DNA of 64,000 nt from Takakia lepidozioides. Lineage: Eukaryota; Streptophyta; Takakiopsida; Takakiales; Takakiaceae. Shown here piece after piece: positions 46,516 through 58,700 of the stretch. Numbering within the stretch: position 1 is the stretch's first letter; each line of letters starts with the position of its first letter. The notes under the pieces are model-generated. The model saw only the letters and a list, made by a program, of their open reading frames with translations, did no database searches and was not told the DNA's origin. The DNA lies in the NCBI GenBank assembly GCA_030704615.1, contig CM060732.1:13640001-13704000 (forward strand). The letters are read 5' to 3'. Position numbers and translations under genes: made by a program.

Positions 46516-49266
46516 TTGAGTGTAGTGAGTGTTGGGGAGGAAATCAGTGTTCCAAGTCAATCCGTCACGATGGTGAAGAAAGTTGTGCATCAACCATTGC
46601 CACCGCCGGTTTCTATGATGGCAGAAGAATTAAGGAGTTGTGACATTTATATGATTTTGGGTGAACGAGAGCAGAAAGCGTTGTGGAGACATGCACAGAT
46701 GATGGAATTTTTGATTCTTTGTTTGAAGGGTCTGCCGAAGCCTAGCATCTCATTAGTGATGCAGTTTTACAATTCTTATGACCCTAGCTCAAAGAGTGGA
46801 ATAGTGAAGGGCTCGCCTATCGTTGTTGATGCCCGCACTGTAACAGAGGTCTTGCTTTTACCCTCAGCAGGGATTGAAGTTGATGGATTTTAAAGATGAA
46901 TCTTTTGTTCCTGCAAACCATTTTAAGGAGGGTGCTCTCAATCGAACGGGGGGTTGGGCAGTTGCTAAAGCAGCGAATCCTGAAATGATGGAGTGGATGA
47001 AATTTGCAGTGAGCCGGTTAGCCCTGAAGAAGGCTGCTATGTATGTCGCGTCATCGCAACTCAATGCAGTGGTAGCGACATTCATGGGTCTGCAAATTGA
47101 TTGGGCAGGATTTGTGTGTGGAAAGATCCATGAGGAGATAGTAGCAAAGAGGAAGGCTGGTAAGACTGATACTTTGTTTTGCGCAACTTATTTGTCTATG
47201 ATTTTGCAGCATCGATTGAAGGTGCCACCTTCTGTCAATACGAATGTTACGGAGATTATTGACAGACCGGAGTTGAGCAGGGCGAATGTAAGGGCCTCAA
47301 TATTGGTGACTGGAACTACCACTGTTGCATTGATAGAATCGGGAGGCAAAAATGTAGGCAGTCAATCGTCTTTTGCGACAAAGCTTCGTGACTTGGTTGA
47401 GGGATTGCAATTGGTAGCAGCAGAAGCCCTGGATCAGGAGGATGTGCAGAAAGAATTGACCGATTTGAGGATTGTGCATACTGCCACCTTATCGCGGAAA
47501 TCAACAGTTGCAGCTTGCGTGGGATGATGCGAAGAAGAGAATAGAAGTAGATATAAAGGAACTCCACAAATTCCAGGATTAGTGGAAGATTGTTGAAAAG
47601 GATGCAATCATTGCTACACAGGCAGAGCAGATGAGGTCAAAAGAGGCTCGTGTCAGTGAATTGGAGAATAAGTTGCCAGCGATTACCAAGCAAGTAGCAG
47701 AGATGGGGAAACAACCTGCCACCATAGTCAATCCTGAGGAACGATATGTAGTTTTGCAGCAGGAATTTGCTTCTTATCGCACTGAGCAGCAAGGGGAAAT
47801 GGATGTGATGGGATAGACCATGAAGGCACAAATGTCCGAGTTACAACAGTTCAGAGAGACGATAAGACCTGCAGAAATTGTTGGACTCAGTGTCTTGCAA
47901 GGATGGCATGAGGTATGCTATGCTCAGAGCCTTAGTCAAGGATACTTGTATGATAGTATTATTTTGCAATTGCTTTTCAATGGTGGAGAGGAGCCGATTG
48001 ATTTGGAGGCAGAATGGGAAGACCCGTGCAACTGTCGCATGGAGAATCTGGCCGTAGAGATGGTGGTGAGGGTAGACGTGGCAGTCACCCATCCAGAACA
48101 ATTTTTGTTTACTGTTGGAGATCCTGCCAGTCGCTGTTTTTGTATTATAAACAGTTGGAAGATAGGACGGAGGCATTCCGACAATCTTACCTCCGCGATA
48201 GACACTGGAATCGAGTACATGCTTGTGGTTTTCTCTCTGCTATTCCAAGGCTAGATGACAAACTGTTGCCGAGGTACCTGGATATGGTGCAACCTCTGGT
48301 AGCTCAAGTATTGGACGAGGCCCAGTTCCATACGATGTTGGAGAGAGCTCATCGCAGGTATCGGCTGGTTCCGGAGTGTTTACATGGATCTGCCTATGTC
48401 TGGACGCAGACTGCAATTTAGCAAAGGGTAAGCAAGTGGATGGAAGCAAAAACTTGGCCAGAGTTATTGACGGCCAGATGGATGGAGGACTTGTACATCA
48501 ATCAACCCAGTGCTACACAAGTTTCGCAGGTGGGCTTCGCGATATTCGAACGATGCCACTGTTCTACTAATTGGGAGTACTCAGAGTTTTTGGGCAGAAC
48601 GGAGAAGGTCCATGCGGATTCTGACGATAAGGTGCTGCCATGTTGGGAAGTGTTGTTATGGATGGGGCAGGACTATGGCCACACTGCAACGGGAGAATCA
48701 ATTTTGAAGATGGGCACTCGATTGACACCAATCAGTGGACCGTGGCCACGGAATATTACAGGCCGATTTGGTGTATGTATGTGTGTGCGTCGTGGTCAAT
48801 GGCACAAGAATGAGCACTTGACGTCCTTACCTTACAATTGGCCGTTAATTCCTGGAGAGTTTAGCAGTGCGAACTATTGTGAGACAGCGTACAAAGCCTT
48901 TCAAGGGCTGCATGCGAATCATTTTGATCCTTTGTGTTTTATGGCAGCCATTTTTTGCGGGGTTTTGGCTAAGTGGTGTCACTACTACCATGTTGTTGTT
49001 GATGTTAACAGGCCTATGTTGGGAGGACATGAATTCGGGATAGTAGCCAAGTTATTGCATCACCCGGCAAGGGAAATGCGAGTGTTAGAATTGATGTGCT
49101 TGACTGGATTTCTTCAGTGTGCAGATTCTGCTATGTATGATGATTGGGGGCCTTCGTGATACCACCCCTATATGGTGTTCAAGCAGTTCCAGAAGGAAGG
49201 TGATGAGCGTGATCATCGTCGATCGCATGAGTCAGAGGAGAGGCGGGAGAAGCGGCCAAGAAATTA
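46516..49266 (+). pseudogene. Long accessory ORF, plant-transposon-domain-like, broken
   Basis: Frames at 46516-46893, 46874-47527, 47631-47816, 47820-48254, 48014-48421 and 48440-49159 read as one ~900-residue protein with shifts and stops. The N-terminal part has ISLVMQFYNSYDPSS, VKGSPIVVDARTVTEVLLLP and LFCATYLSMILQHRL, the pattern of the 'putative plant transposon protein' domain found in accessory ORFs of plant retroelements and in MULE-linked proteins. A central coiled coil (47640-47870) follows. The C-terminal third is rich in W, C and H (GQWHKNEHLTSLPYNWPL) and ends in a basic EERREKRPRN tail. It follows the gypsy B 3' LTR in the same orientation, so it may be a separate element or a 3' ORF of a related one. 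Confidence 0.5.
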
Positions 49267-49998
49267 GTTGCAGAAGATTTAGTGTTTGCGAGGGCGCTGC
49301 GCAACTAGGAGTAGGGCTATGTAGAATAATAGGAATTTCTGGCTTAATGACAATTTTTAGAACTTTTTAATATCTTTCTCATCGATATAGCCTGCGATAC
49401 CTTCGATATTGCTGCGATAAGGCAATGTTCTTCGATACAGTCGATAGTCTATCTTGGACTGAATGATAGAAGAGATGGATGAATAATTGTAAAGGATGGA
49501 TGAAGGAGTTTGAGCGGTTATTACAGTTATTGAAGTGCCCTGCTATATAAAGCGTTAATGAGAAGCAAAAAGTGTCAATTGAGCCAGAGAGCCATGACCG
49601 GGAGTAGAGAGAGTAGAGTGAGTAGGAGGTAGACTATAGAGTTATTTTGCAATGGTAGGTTTAGTATTGCGTTCTTGCAGTGTTGTGATTTATGAATGAG
49701 AAGAAGAAGAAAAATGAAGTGCAATTCACTTTGTGTACGTGTGAAGAATGGAGTGATGGAATGAGGATGTGTTTTCGTGTGTAAGAACTGAAGAACCATG
49801 ACTATATGAGATGATGAGAATGCGCATAAATGAAACAGATAAGAATTCGATGTGAGAATTAGTGTTGGTCTATCAAGAGAAATATCGATAGAGAGATACT
49901 CAAAGCTCAAGAAGGAGCAAATTAAGGAAACGAAGACAGAGAGAGAGTTTTCAATTGGATTCATGATAGGAGTGAAACAGTGAATTAAAATCATTTGC
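49267..49998 (+). promoter_or_regulatory. Likely promoter region of the F-box pair, TATA at 49543-49552
   Basis: CTATATAAAG at 49543-49552 is a good TATA box 450 bases before the first F-box ATG. A GA-rich leader (49600-49975) lies between them. No recognised gene lies in the interval. Confidence 0.45.
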
Positions 49999-50307
49999 AT
50001 GGCAGAGAGCAATGATGAAGGAATAAAGGAAGTGTCAGAATTGATCTCTGGATTACCAGATCATTTATCGATAACAATTTTTCAGAAGCTTTGTTATAGT
50101 GATAAAGAAATATTCTTATTGCAATTGGTCAATAAAGGATGGTATAGGGAGATATCCATTCTATACCGGAGTTGTTATTGGAAGCATAGTTGGTTGCAGA
50201 AGTGGTATAGACCATTTAAAGGCTATCCTGAACTTATAAAAGAATGGAATCATAATTTTGGTGAGGGAAAATCCCTGGAACGACTGGAGAACCAGAATTG
50301 GTGGTGA
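49999..50307 (+). CDS. F-box mini-protein 1 (102 aa)
   Basis: F-box proteins bring targets to SCF ubiquitin ligases by binding SKP1. The frame reads ELISGLPDHLSITIFQKL, SDKEIFLLQLVNKGWYREI and LYRSCYWKHSW, matching the F-box LP..L...I...L...D...L..V.K.W core in residues ~12-65. No Kelch or LRR target-binding domain follows; the protein ends 40 residues later with NQNWW and TGA. It is 16 bases upstream of a second, similar frame. The intact frame and conserved pairing suggest selection, but the short length is atypical. Confidence 0.65.
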   Translation: MAESNDEGIKEVSELISGLPDHLSITIFQKLCYSDKEIFLLQLVNKGWYREISILYRSCYWKHSWLQKWYRPFKGYPELIKEWNHNFGEGKSLERLENQNWW

Positions 50308-50323
50308 AGAATGATCACTAGCG

Positions 50324-50626
50324 ATGTGTGAAGGAGAACAGCTAGTATATCCTGTAGAATTGATTACTGGACTGCCTCATAGTTTGTCTCTAGATATCTT
50401 TAAAAGATTACAATGCAGCGACAATGAGATAATCAATCTATGGTTAGTTAGTAAAGAATGGTATCGAGAGCTGTTGACTTTGTATCAGAGAGATTATTGG
50501 AGGAAGAATATAGTGGAGCAATGGTATTTGATTTCAGCCGATGGAGCAGAGTTAATAGAAGATGGAGAGAATATTCATGAATCTGGAAGAATGATGATCG
50601 TGTTAGATGAAGATGACTGTTGGTAA
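50324..50626 (+). CDS. F-box mini-protein 2 (100 aa), tandem paralogue
   Basis: Paralogous to the frame just upstream: ELITGLPHSLSLDIFKRL, SDNEIINLWLVSKEWYREL and LYQRDYW align to it with no gap. Its C-terminal 35 residues are acidic (EDGENIHES, DEDDCW) where those of protein 1 are mixed. The two frames are in different registers (49999 and 50324 differ by 325 bases, not a multiple of three), so a simple read-through fusion is not possible. Translation of this second frame from one transcript would need reinitiation or an independent promoter. Confidence 0.65.
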   Translation: MCEGEQLVYPVELITGLPHSLSLDIFKRLQCSDNEIINLWLVSKEWYRELLTLYQRDYWRKNIVEQWYLISADGAELIEDGENIHESGRMMIVLDEDDCW

Positions 50627-50689
50627 AAGTTGTTTCAAAGAAGGGATAGAGAGAGATAGAATAGTCTGGCATCATTATGTATTAGTCGT

Positions 50690-52441
50690 ATAGTGCTTTC
50701 CCTAGCGAACGTGAGGGTCTTCACTTGTCTTGAATTCTTGAAGCTTGCAGAGTCTGATTCTTGCATAAGGGATTGCTGCTACCGCCTGAAGCTGCTGATG
50801 CCAGTTGCTGTTTCAAATCTGCCACCTTGTTGCCTCAAAACGGCTTCAAGTCTGCTCTAATGAGGATCGCCTTCTTACTCCTTACCCTTGTTTTTGGTTC
50901 TTGATGACCACTTCTACATGTTTTGGAGTTAAGACACACAAGGGACTTCATAGAAAACAAAATCTCTACTGAAGGCTCTGGCTGTTTTCAACAAAGGTAT
51001 AGGGTTGCAGCTATAACTCTGGCTGCATGGAAACTAGGCTCTGAAATGAAACATCATGGCCTGGCTTTGATGGATCAGAAGATAGACCTTGTCTGATAAC
51101 AAACATTCTTCAAGGCTCTCATATCACCGTGATTTCATTGCATGATAGGGGGCAGGGGTTTCCGAGTTCCTTTCTTTAACTGGCAGAGCTTTTTATGAGG
51201 CCCTGGAATTCCACTCTAGGCCCATATCTGCTTGAGGGTACTCAGCCCTGTGTTTTGTGTTGTTAGAAGTCTTGCCTATGACTTGGCACTGAAGCACCTT
51301 CAGACCTGGCCCCATCATAATTTTGATTTTCAAGACCTGCTTGCTGGTAGGTGTTGTGTGCTTCTAACCTTCTACCCTGGCAGAGTTTTGATCATGAAGT
51401 CCTGGAATTCCATTCCAGACCTGCAGCTCCTTACAGAGACTCAAATAAGCCATGTCATTGCATGTAATGCTTGCTCATTCATTTGCAATGCTATGATACC
51501 TTCAGGCTGGCTGTTTTTTTAGGAAGGTGACTTATTCAAAAACTGGATTCTAAAACAGTAACCTTTATGGTCCAGCAAGTAGCCTAGCATGACAGTTTTA
51601 AATACTTTTTCATGGCCTAATCCTGGTCATGATACACCTTGCTAGGTGTAGAGATATTCTTACTTAGATAAAACTAAGCAAGAAAGACACTTGTTGCTTG
51701 AAGGGCTTGGTTCTGGAGATTATCTCCAGACCTGCAATCTGGTTTTTGAAATGAAGGTACAATCTGCAAGTATAGGGGAATTTTTTATTAAACCATGGTG
51801 CTTTCATGATATGATTGACCTGGAATTCTGAGTTATTTATTTTTTACCCTGGCAGAGCTGTTTATGAGGCCCCGGAATACCAATCCAGGCCTGCATATGC
51901 CTGAAAAAACTCAGCCCCATTTCTACTACTTATGAATCTTGCATGTGTCTTGGCACTGATAGATCAGTTTCAAGCCAACACATGATGCCTTTTTAGGAAG
52001 ATGAATGGCTCAAGAACTGGACTATGTAAGGCTTGACCCATGTCAACAAAAAATGAGGAATCATTATATCAACAGGCAAATGCTTAAGACATGTATGGCT
52101 TGCTGTTTCAATTGCAATTTAAAGTACTATGTGCTTGGCTCTCGAGATTTATCTCCAGACCTGCAATCTGGTTTTTGAAATGATGTTACAATCGGCAAGT
52201 ATGGTGGTGATCGTTGTATGTCAAACTATGGTGCTTTCATAATATGATTGACCAAGAATCCCACCCTCCCACCCTGTTTTTTCAGATACCTGAAATGTAA
52301 TGGGATATTCAAATGAGATGGTAAACATGGAAGTGGTTGTTAGATGGTGCCTTGTAAAGGGCTGCTTTGTCTTTCAATGACAATGACCTTAGTGGTCTTG
52401 TCCATGTCTTGACATGACATGTATATCTTCCCTCTCTCTTA
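50690..52441 (+). repeat. R1 repeat family, copy B (5' truncated)
   Basis: Begins near 50690 in the part that follows the exon-like segment in other copies and ends with GTCTTGACATGACATGTATA and TTCCCTCTCTCTT at 52441. It includes two internal direct repeats of a CCTGGCAGAG...ATGAGGCCC segment (51180 and 51850) and of an ATTTATCTCCAGACCTGCAATCTGG-type segment (51718 and 52150). Confidence 0.7.
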
Positions 52442-52516
52442 TTAACTTTTTCTACCCCCTCTTTCCCTCTGTGGTTTTTTTTTTTTTTTGTGAGCAGCAC
52501 GAAAGAGAGGAGAGAC

Positions 52517-54440
52517 AGAGAGAGGGAAGATAAAATGTCTTGTCGAGACATGGACAAGACCAAACAAGGTCTTTGTCAATCTGTATGACAAATCAGCCTC
52601 ATAACGAGGCACTATCAATCACTCTTCATTCATAAACCAGTCTAATGACATATAACAGATCTCACAGTTCATGAAATCTCTGGGAGGGGGGGGTGGGATC
52701 ATATAATTACCACCCATGTTCCCATTAATAAACTGGAGAAGAAGTTCCAGTTTTCATTTAGCCATAATGGTCAGATTAGAGCAGTAAACAGCTTCTAAAC
52801 TATTTACACATGAAGGGAAAGTCCACACATCTTGTTTTTTGTCCCAAGACCTAGTTTCAATCTGGGGCCAGTGTATAAATGGATTCAAAAGGTTTTGAGC
52901 AGTAAGTGATTACTGATAGTCACAAACTATAAAGAAATCCAGAAAAACATGTCATGGTATATGCCTTAGTAGTAAAGCCAGTCTATCCAGAGCCCGTTTT
53001 AGGTCTTGGGGCAATCTGTATCTACTCCAGCAAGGTACTTGCAAGGTCACAAACAAGTAGAGAAGGACAGGAACCCATATGGTCTGCATCAGGCAGCATA
53101 CATGGCCTAAAAACAAAGGATTGTGGTTCCTTATGTCCTCTTACTTAGCTGCTTGATATCATTCAAGCCACAGCATCATACCAGTCCCATAGACCGAAAT
53201 AAAAAGCTCATGCTGTGCTGTAAGACAGCAAATCCAGCATCATCACGTAGTGTAGCAGAAATCAAAGGCAAGAGTCTTTAATAGAAAGTATGATAAAGCT
53301 CATCTAATGTATTAATGTCAACAGGAAGAGTTGGAAGCATAGCCAGAAAGATCAAGAAATGGGGGCAGATTCGAATCAGCTCCTTGAAGAAACAGCTTGA
53401 GTCGACTTCACTTCATCTTGCTAGTTTTCAATCAATTGCAAGCTTCATGAATCATATTAAGTGAGGGCCCTCACCTGGTCCCATCACATGCAGTCAAAAA
53501 ACAATGAAGTTAGTGAAGATGTGGAACCCCAGGTGAATATCAGGCCTCACGCTTGTTATCGCTGTACAACATGCGTTCAGAAAGCAAGAAGAGATCAAAA
53601 GCAAAGCAAAGATATTCCACAACCTTAAGTGTTTGTGGAAGAGGATTCGACATAGCTCCAAGAACTCGATAATCGACAGCCCAAACAAACAATGGTTTGC
53701 TGAAATCTACGAGCATTTTATCAGGTGAAGGGAGACTTCCTGATGGTTTAAGAGCGGCGCTGGATCTTAATGACCATTGAACGGAACGGCAAGCAGTCAC
53801 AGCTTAAAGTAAGTTGCCCACCAAGGGAAGAGACAACCTCATTGAGGGAATTGAAGCTCAGCCGCCTTTGTATACCCCAAGGGGATTTGAAAAGTACTGG
53901 AATCTTGCCAGAGCACTTGCAGGCTGTCATAAAGCTTCTCCATAGCCATCAGATTCACAAGATTTGTGCTTAAATGATCCCTCTGACACCATCTCTCAGC
54001 TCCATGAGAATCAAAACGCACGAGTATCGTGCAGAGTTTAAGGGCGGAGGAAGAGATAGGGCAAACCTTCGTGATTTCATCCAGAATAGATGAAAAACAA
54101 ATAATGTAAAGTATTTCCCTAATTCCAAGTAGTGATGGCATCCAAAAGTAGAGTCTGGCTTTCATTAGGGTTTAGTTTTCATGACCAAACTCATCCAAAG
54201 AACCCAGTAATCAGAGAAATTGCTATAATGGAATTCCTCCATTTTCGTGATTACATCCATTGTGGATTAAAAAAGGTTTAGACAAAATTAGTCCAAGCCG
54301 GCCTGGGTTTTGGAAAAAGTACAAGCAAATTCCTTGTACAGAGGGAGAGGGAGAGAGGGAGAGAGAGGGAATGAGAGGGAGAGATCAGGAAACAAAAAGA
54401 AAAAGATGAAGGTGGGGGGGGGGGAGTGACTGAGTAGCAA
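52517..54440 (-). repeat. R1 repeat family, copy C (inverted)
   Basis: Inverse orientation to copy B: AGACATGGACAAGACC at about 52550 pairs with GGTCTTGTCCATGTCT in B. Its outer end at 54430 is the AGTGACTGAG palindrome shared with copy D. The minus strand contains frames with coding character (for example LGAMSNPLPQTLKVVEYLCF near 53640 and KVCPISSSALKLCTILVRF near 54050), which may be captured gene pieces. No transposase found. Confidence 0.7.
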
Positions 54441-54454
54441 TTGCTCAGTCACTC
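54424..54454. repeat. Palindromic junction of R1 copies C and D
   Basis: GAGTGACTGAG and CTCAGTCACTC flank a 9-base centre, with G-runs and C-runs outside. It has the same sequence core as the 42-bp palindrome at 33540-33581. Confidence 0.8.
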
Positions 54455-55400
54455 CCCCCCCCCCAACACCTTTTTGTTTTTTCTTTGTTGCCCCCTCTCT
54501 CCCTCTGTCTCCCTCTCTCTAGATACCTGTATGGGATTTTAACATTTTTTCCAGTACTATACCTAGTGTGGAATTATTATAATCCCTAATGGATGTCATC
54601 CATACTCGATGAAATCCTGTAAACCGACGGAAGTCATCCCTGTTGGATGAAAACTTCAAATGACCTATTAGCTAAGCCGATTTTCCATGCAGACCGGATG
54701 AAAAATCGCGGGGAAACGTTTTTGGTTCACCGCCCTAAACCTAAACAGCCCGACACCTGGGCTTGTGATTTTCCTGGAGCTGCGCGACGGCGGCTTGAAG
54801 TGCTGCACAATCCCGCGTTGTTGATCTCCTTGGGAGGAGTAGGCGCGGCTGAATGAGGAGTTCCCCTGCTGGTGTCTTCACTCCACATACTGGCAGCCGA
54901 GCCGCCGCTATGCTTTCTGGAGAGATCTCTCATTGTGAACTTTTGCTGCAGTGGCGCCATAACTGATCTATGGAGGTTTGTTTTCTCTCCCTTGCACCAA
55001 AGCTACTGTGTTTTGCTTTGTCTATGACAGATCTTGGATGTTATGCTGCAAAATCCACTAGTTCCACTAACTTTGAAAGTTTTTGGATGTTTATGCTTAT
55101 GCTTGTCCATTTGATCTCTTTGCCCGCTTTGTAGCGGACATGGATAGCAATTGTGAAATCCTGCAACTCACCTCGCGCATCCTCACTAACGCACAAAACA
55201 TGTTTTGTGTTTTGTTTTTGGGACGGGCGCAGGTGAGGGACTTCACTTGATGTGATTTACAGAGCCTGTAGGTGATCTGGACTGAGCAGAATGGATGAGT
55301 GGGCTACGATCTACTGTCGCGGCACACCGCCGCTTCAGAAAGCGCTTCAATGGGGATATGCTTTAAACCTTGACCTCATCCTTTGGTTTTGGTTTAATTT
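54449..55400 (+). repeat. R1 repeat family, copy D (3' truncated)
   Basis: Starts at the palindrome, then the C/T-rich leader, GGGATTTTAACATTTTTTCC and GGATGAAA repeats as in copy A. It carries the exon-like segment and GATATGCTTTAAACCTTGAC near 55355. Matching to copy A is lost after about 55400. Confidence 0.75.
55140..55232 (+). other. Intact 31-codon exon-like segment in R1-D
   Basis: ATG opens a frame reading LQLTSRILTNAQNMFCVLFL and ends GGGCGCAG before GTGAGG. The frame is phase 0 at the donor. The same segment, degraded, is in copy A at 31689-31780. Whether it is an R1-encoded exon or a captured host exon is unclear. The source protein is not recognised. Confidence 0.45.
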
Positions 55401-55792
55401 TTGAAGTAGGTCTTATGCAATGCTTCCTAGATTACAAACATTCTAGTGAATACCCCGTGGTTTCAGTGATAAGATATATGGTTACTAGATTGATCATGGT
55501 GGAATTTTTTGACAAAGCCCGGTACACTATCTTCATGCCTTTATTAAAGTGCTGTGGCTTTATGAAGGAACAAGCAGCAAACGGGGGCTGCTATTTCATG
55601 AGCGGCATGAGCATGAGCGGAAAAAAAAAAAGCATGAGCGGGCCATTGTGTGTCCACGGAAATAGGGTTAGGAGGCACGGAAATAGGGTCATGTGGACTC
55701 GTCATAGCAATGAAATACAACATTTTATTGCAAATTTTGTGGCAAGCCACGTCTATACAAGTGTGTCCTAACTGACATAGCAGGAATGGGAA
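55401..55792. other. No recognised gene
   Basis: The plus-strand frame running from 55370 to 55771 is not supported by any motif; it crosses the end of repeat copy D. Two AGCATGAGCGG repeats lie around 55610-55640. Confidence 0.4.
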
Positions 55793-58700
55793 CTACTCTC
55801 CTACACCTTCCGAGGAACTTGGCCCTCCTTCTTCCTCATCCCCCCCATCCTCCGAGCTCTGTGATGCATCGGTTGCACTATGTCTCTCAAAAATTCCGTC
55901 CTCTCCTTGGGGGACTGTCCACCTCACCTCCTGGGAATCTTCTGCCTCTTCTCCCCCACTTTCCTCAACAAAATCCAAGACAAATCTACGAGCCCGACGG
56001 GCTCTAATATCTGCTGCCTCCTCCCTCATCTTCATTTTCTTGAGGCTTGCCTCGTCTAAAATCTGCTGTACACGACTAGGTTCGGAAGACCTCCTAATGG
56101 ACACCAAAGCAAGCCGGGCAACATAAGTAGGAAGGAGTAGTCCCTTTCTGGACTAGGCATGAAATCCCCCCTGGCAAAAAAAGGCACGTTCCTCCTGCAG
56201 TACTTGGCATCCTACAGTAAGAACAAATCCACTTCAAGAATGTCAATACCAGCAGAAGCAGAAAGGGTTTTCAATGAAATAAGAGAGCGAAGGGAGGTGC
56301 CTCACAAAATCTGGAGGTAATTTACAATGCGACCACTCACTCGTAAACCGGGGGCTCCTCAGCCTCGATCCCAACTTGTTCCTCCCCCTGCTCCTTCTCG
56401 GATTTTTCCTCATCCTCCAAGGGTGCCTCTTCCTCTTTGGGCAGACGTTCAACCGCTGCAAGTTCCGAGTTGTGGAGGGCAGTATCTGGCTCGAAGGGGC
56501 GAACACATGCCTGTCGGACAACGTCCCTGCCCACATTGAAGCACCTGAGGAACAAAGCGGGCGGTTAATAGCTTGCGGCATGCAATTGCAATCGGGTCAG
56601 GGGACAAACTGAGCACGTGAAGGCTTACCCGTGCCACATGTGAGGTCAAGAATCCGCCCTTGGACATCCGAGCACGTCTCCATGAGGGTTTGGATGAAAG
56701 CAGGGCTCCGGGTCTGGCTGTACCGCCACGGTTTGCCTGTCTTTGTGTCCTTCAGCATACTGGAGTGGGGCACATAGTTGTAGAGGACATCGTAGGTAAC
56801 AGGGTCCACAGCGGCATCAACAAGACGACCGTCGTTGCGGAATTTGAACGTAGACCCTCTCTTCACAAAGCAATATGCCTCAAACACCAATGTCTGCACA
56901 TCCAACAAAAGAGGGATCAACTCCGGGATCTAGTTTAGATACACCACAATATGAGGTGAATGCAATAGATTGATAACTTACACTTTGGCCCTCTGTTCGC
57001 AACCCCTGTGTATTGATGCAAAACCATTTTCTGAGAAGGATCGGGGTGACACTTTTCGGTGTCCATCTTGCCACCGCATTCTCTGTGGCCTTCCCTCTTG
57101 TGGCAAGGACAACCACACATCCACCGTCATCCAGGAGCATCCCCGCCAGCCCAAACCCGGCTTTCCAGTAGTCCTCAGTAAACTTGTTCAGTTGGGCACA
57201 CCATCCAGGCCCTCCAGCAGCTCCCCATCTGGAATGTCGAGGAGAATCATATCGCAAGCTCTCTCCACCTCAACCCCCCCCCCCCCCCCGAGTGCTCTTG
57301 CAATCCATGCTCACAGCTGTGAAGAATTCCATCATGGCTTCAAAACCAGGGGTGTCTTTAGGCTCTGTACCGGCAGCCCTCTTCTTGGCTTTCCCCTTCT
57401 GCTCCGCCAGAGACTTGTTGTGTGCCACCTTCTTCGCCCTGGCAGCGAGAGCGTCAAGGAAGCTCTCATTGACGCATTGGATGATGGTTGGAGGTTCTAG
57501 CTTTGGCCTGTGCGTAAACGTCACCGCCGAATACCGCCGTGTAGGCTCGCCCTCAAATGCCAACTTCTTGGCAGAGCCAGTCCCACTCCGAACTGACTTG
57601 GGAACCCGGACGACCGGTGACTTGGTAGCAGCAGCAGCAGTCGCAGGACCTTGAACAAAGTCGTCGTCCGAGTCACTCCCTTGGGTCCCCTCCTGCGCCT
57701 CCTCCGATGCCCCGATGGTTTTCTGTTTTTTGGGTGTTACTGTACTCACCTATTTCCTTGTCCTTTTCCGTTGGCCTTTATTCTTCTCATTCAATTTCTC
57801 CCTGGGAAAATGGCGCCGAATTTCGGTTTTCGGTGCTAGCCATGCTAGGGACAGCCATTTTGGGAGCCCTGAACTAGAAATTCGGCGCCATTTTCCCAGG
57901 TCTGGGCCAAAAATGGCTAAGTCCCTGAACTGACTGGCCCTGGAATTGGAAAAATGGCGCCGAATTTTGGTTTTCGGTGCCAGCCACCCTAGGGACTTAG
58001 CCATTTTGGGAGCCCTGAACTGGAAATTCGGCGCCATTTTCCCAGGTCCGGGCCGAAAATGCCTAAGTCCCTGAACTGACTGGCCCTGGAATTGGAAAAA
58101 TGGCGCCAAATTTTGGTTTTCGGTGCCAGCCACCCTAGGGACTTAGCCATTTTGGGAGCCCTGAACTGGAAATTCGGCGCCATTTTCCCCAAGTCCGGGC
58201 CGAAAATGCCTAAGTCCCTGAACTGACTGGCCCTGGAATTGGAAAAATGGCGCCGAATTTCGGTTTTCGGTGCCAGCAACCCTAGGGACTTAGCCATTTT
58301 GGGAGCCCTGAACTGGAAATTCGGCGCCATTTTCCCAGGTCCGGGCCGAAAATGGCTAAGTCCCAGAACTGACTGGGCCTTGAACTGGAAAAATAGTGCC
58401 GAATTTCGGTTTTCGGTGCCAGCCACTCTAGGGACTTAGCCATTTTGGGTGCCCTCGACTGGAAATTCGGCGCCATTTTTCCAAGGACCAATTTTTATGC
58501 ACCACATGAGGCCTCTAACATCCTGAAATGCAAGGACTTGAAAGGAAGGCATCGCGTATGTACCTGTACAGAAGGCGCATTGCTGCTTTGTCTGCGTTCG
58601 GCTGGTCAATGAACTCGTGGCTCCGGCGGGCATGGGGTATCTCCCGAAAGAATAGGTCGGTTTTGTACAGCAGAAAGTACCTCGTCACATAGTCGCGTAG

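Noticed and set aside
57740-58491. Frames of up to 145 codons with repeated MAGTEN and GKMAPNF units
   Set aside because: They are translations of the 146-bp satellite and lie in an intron; the repeats are DNA-level.
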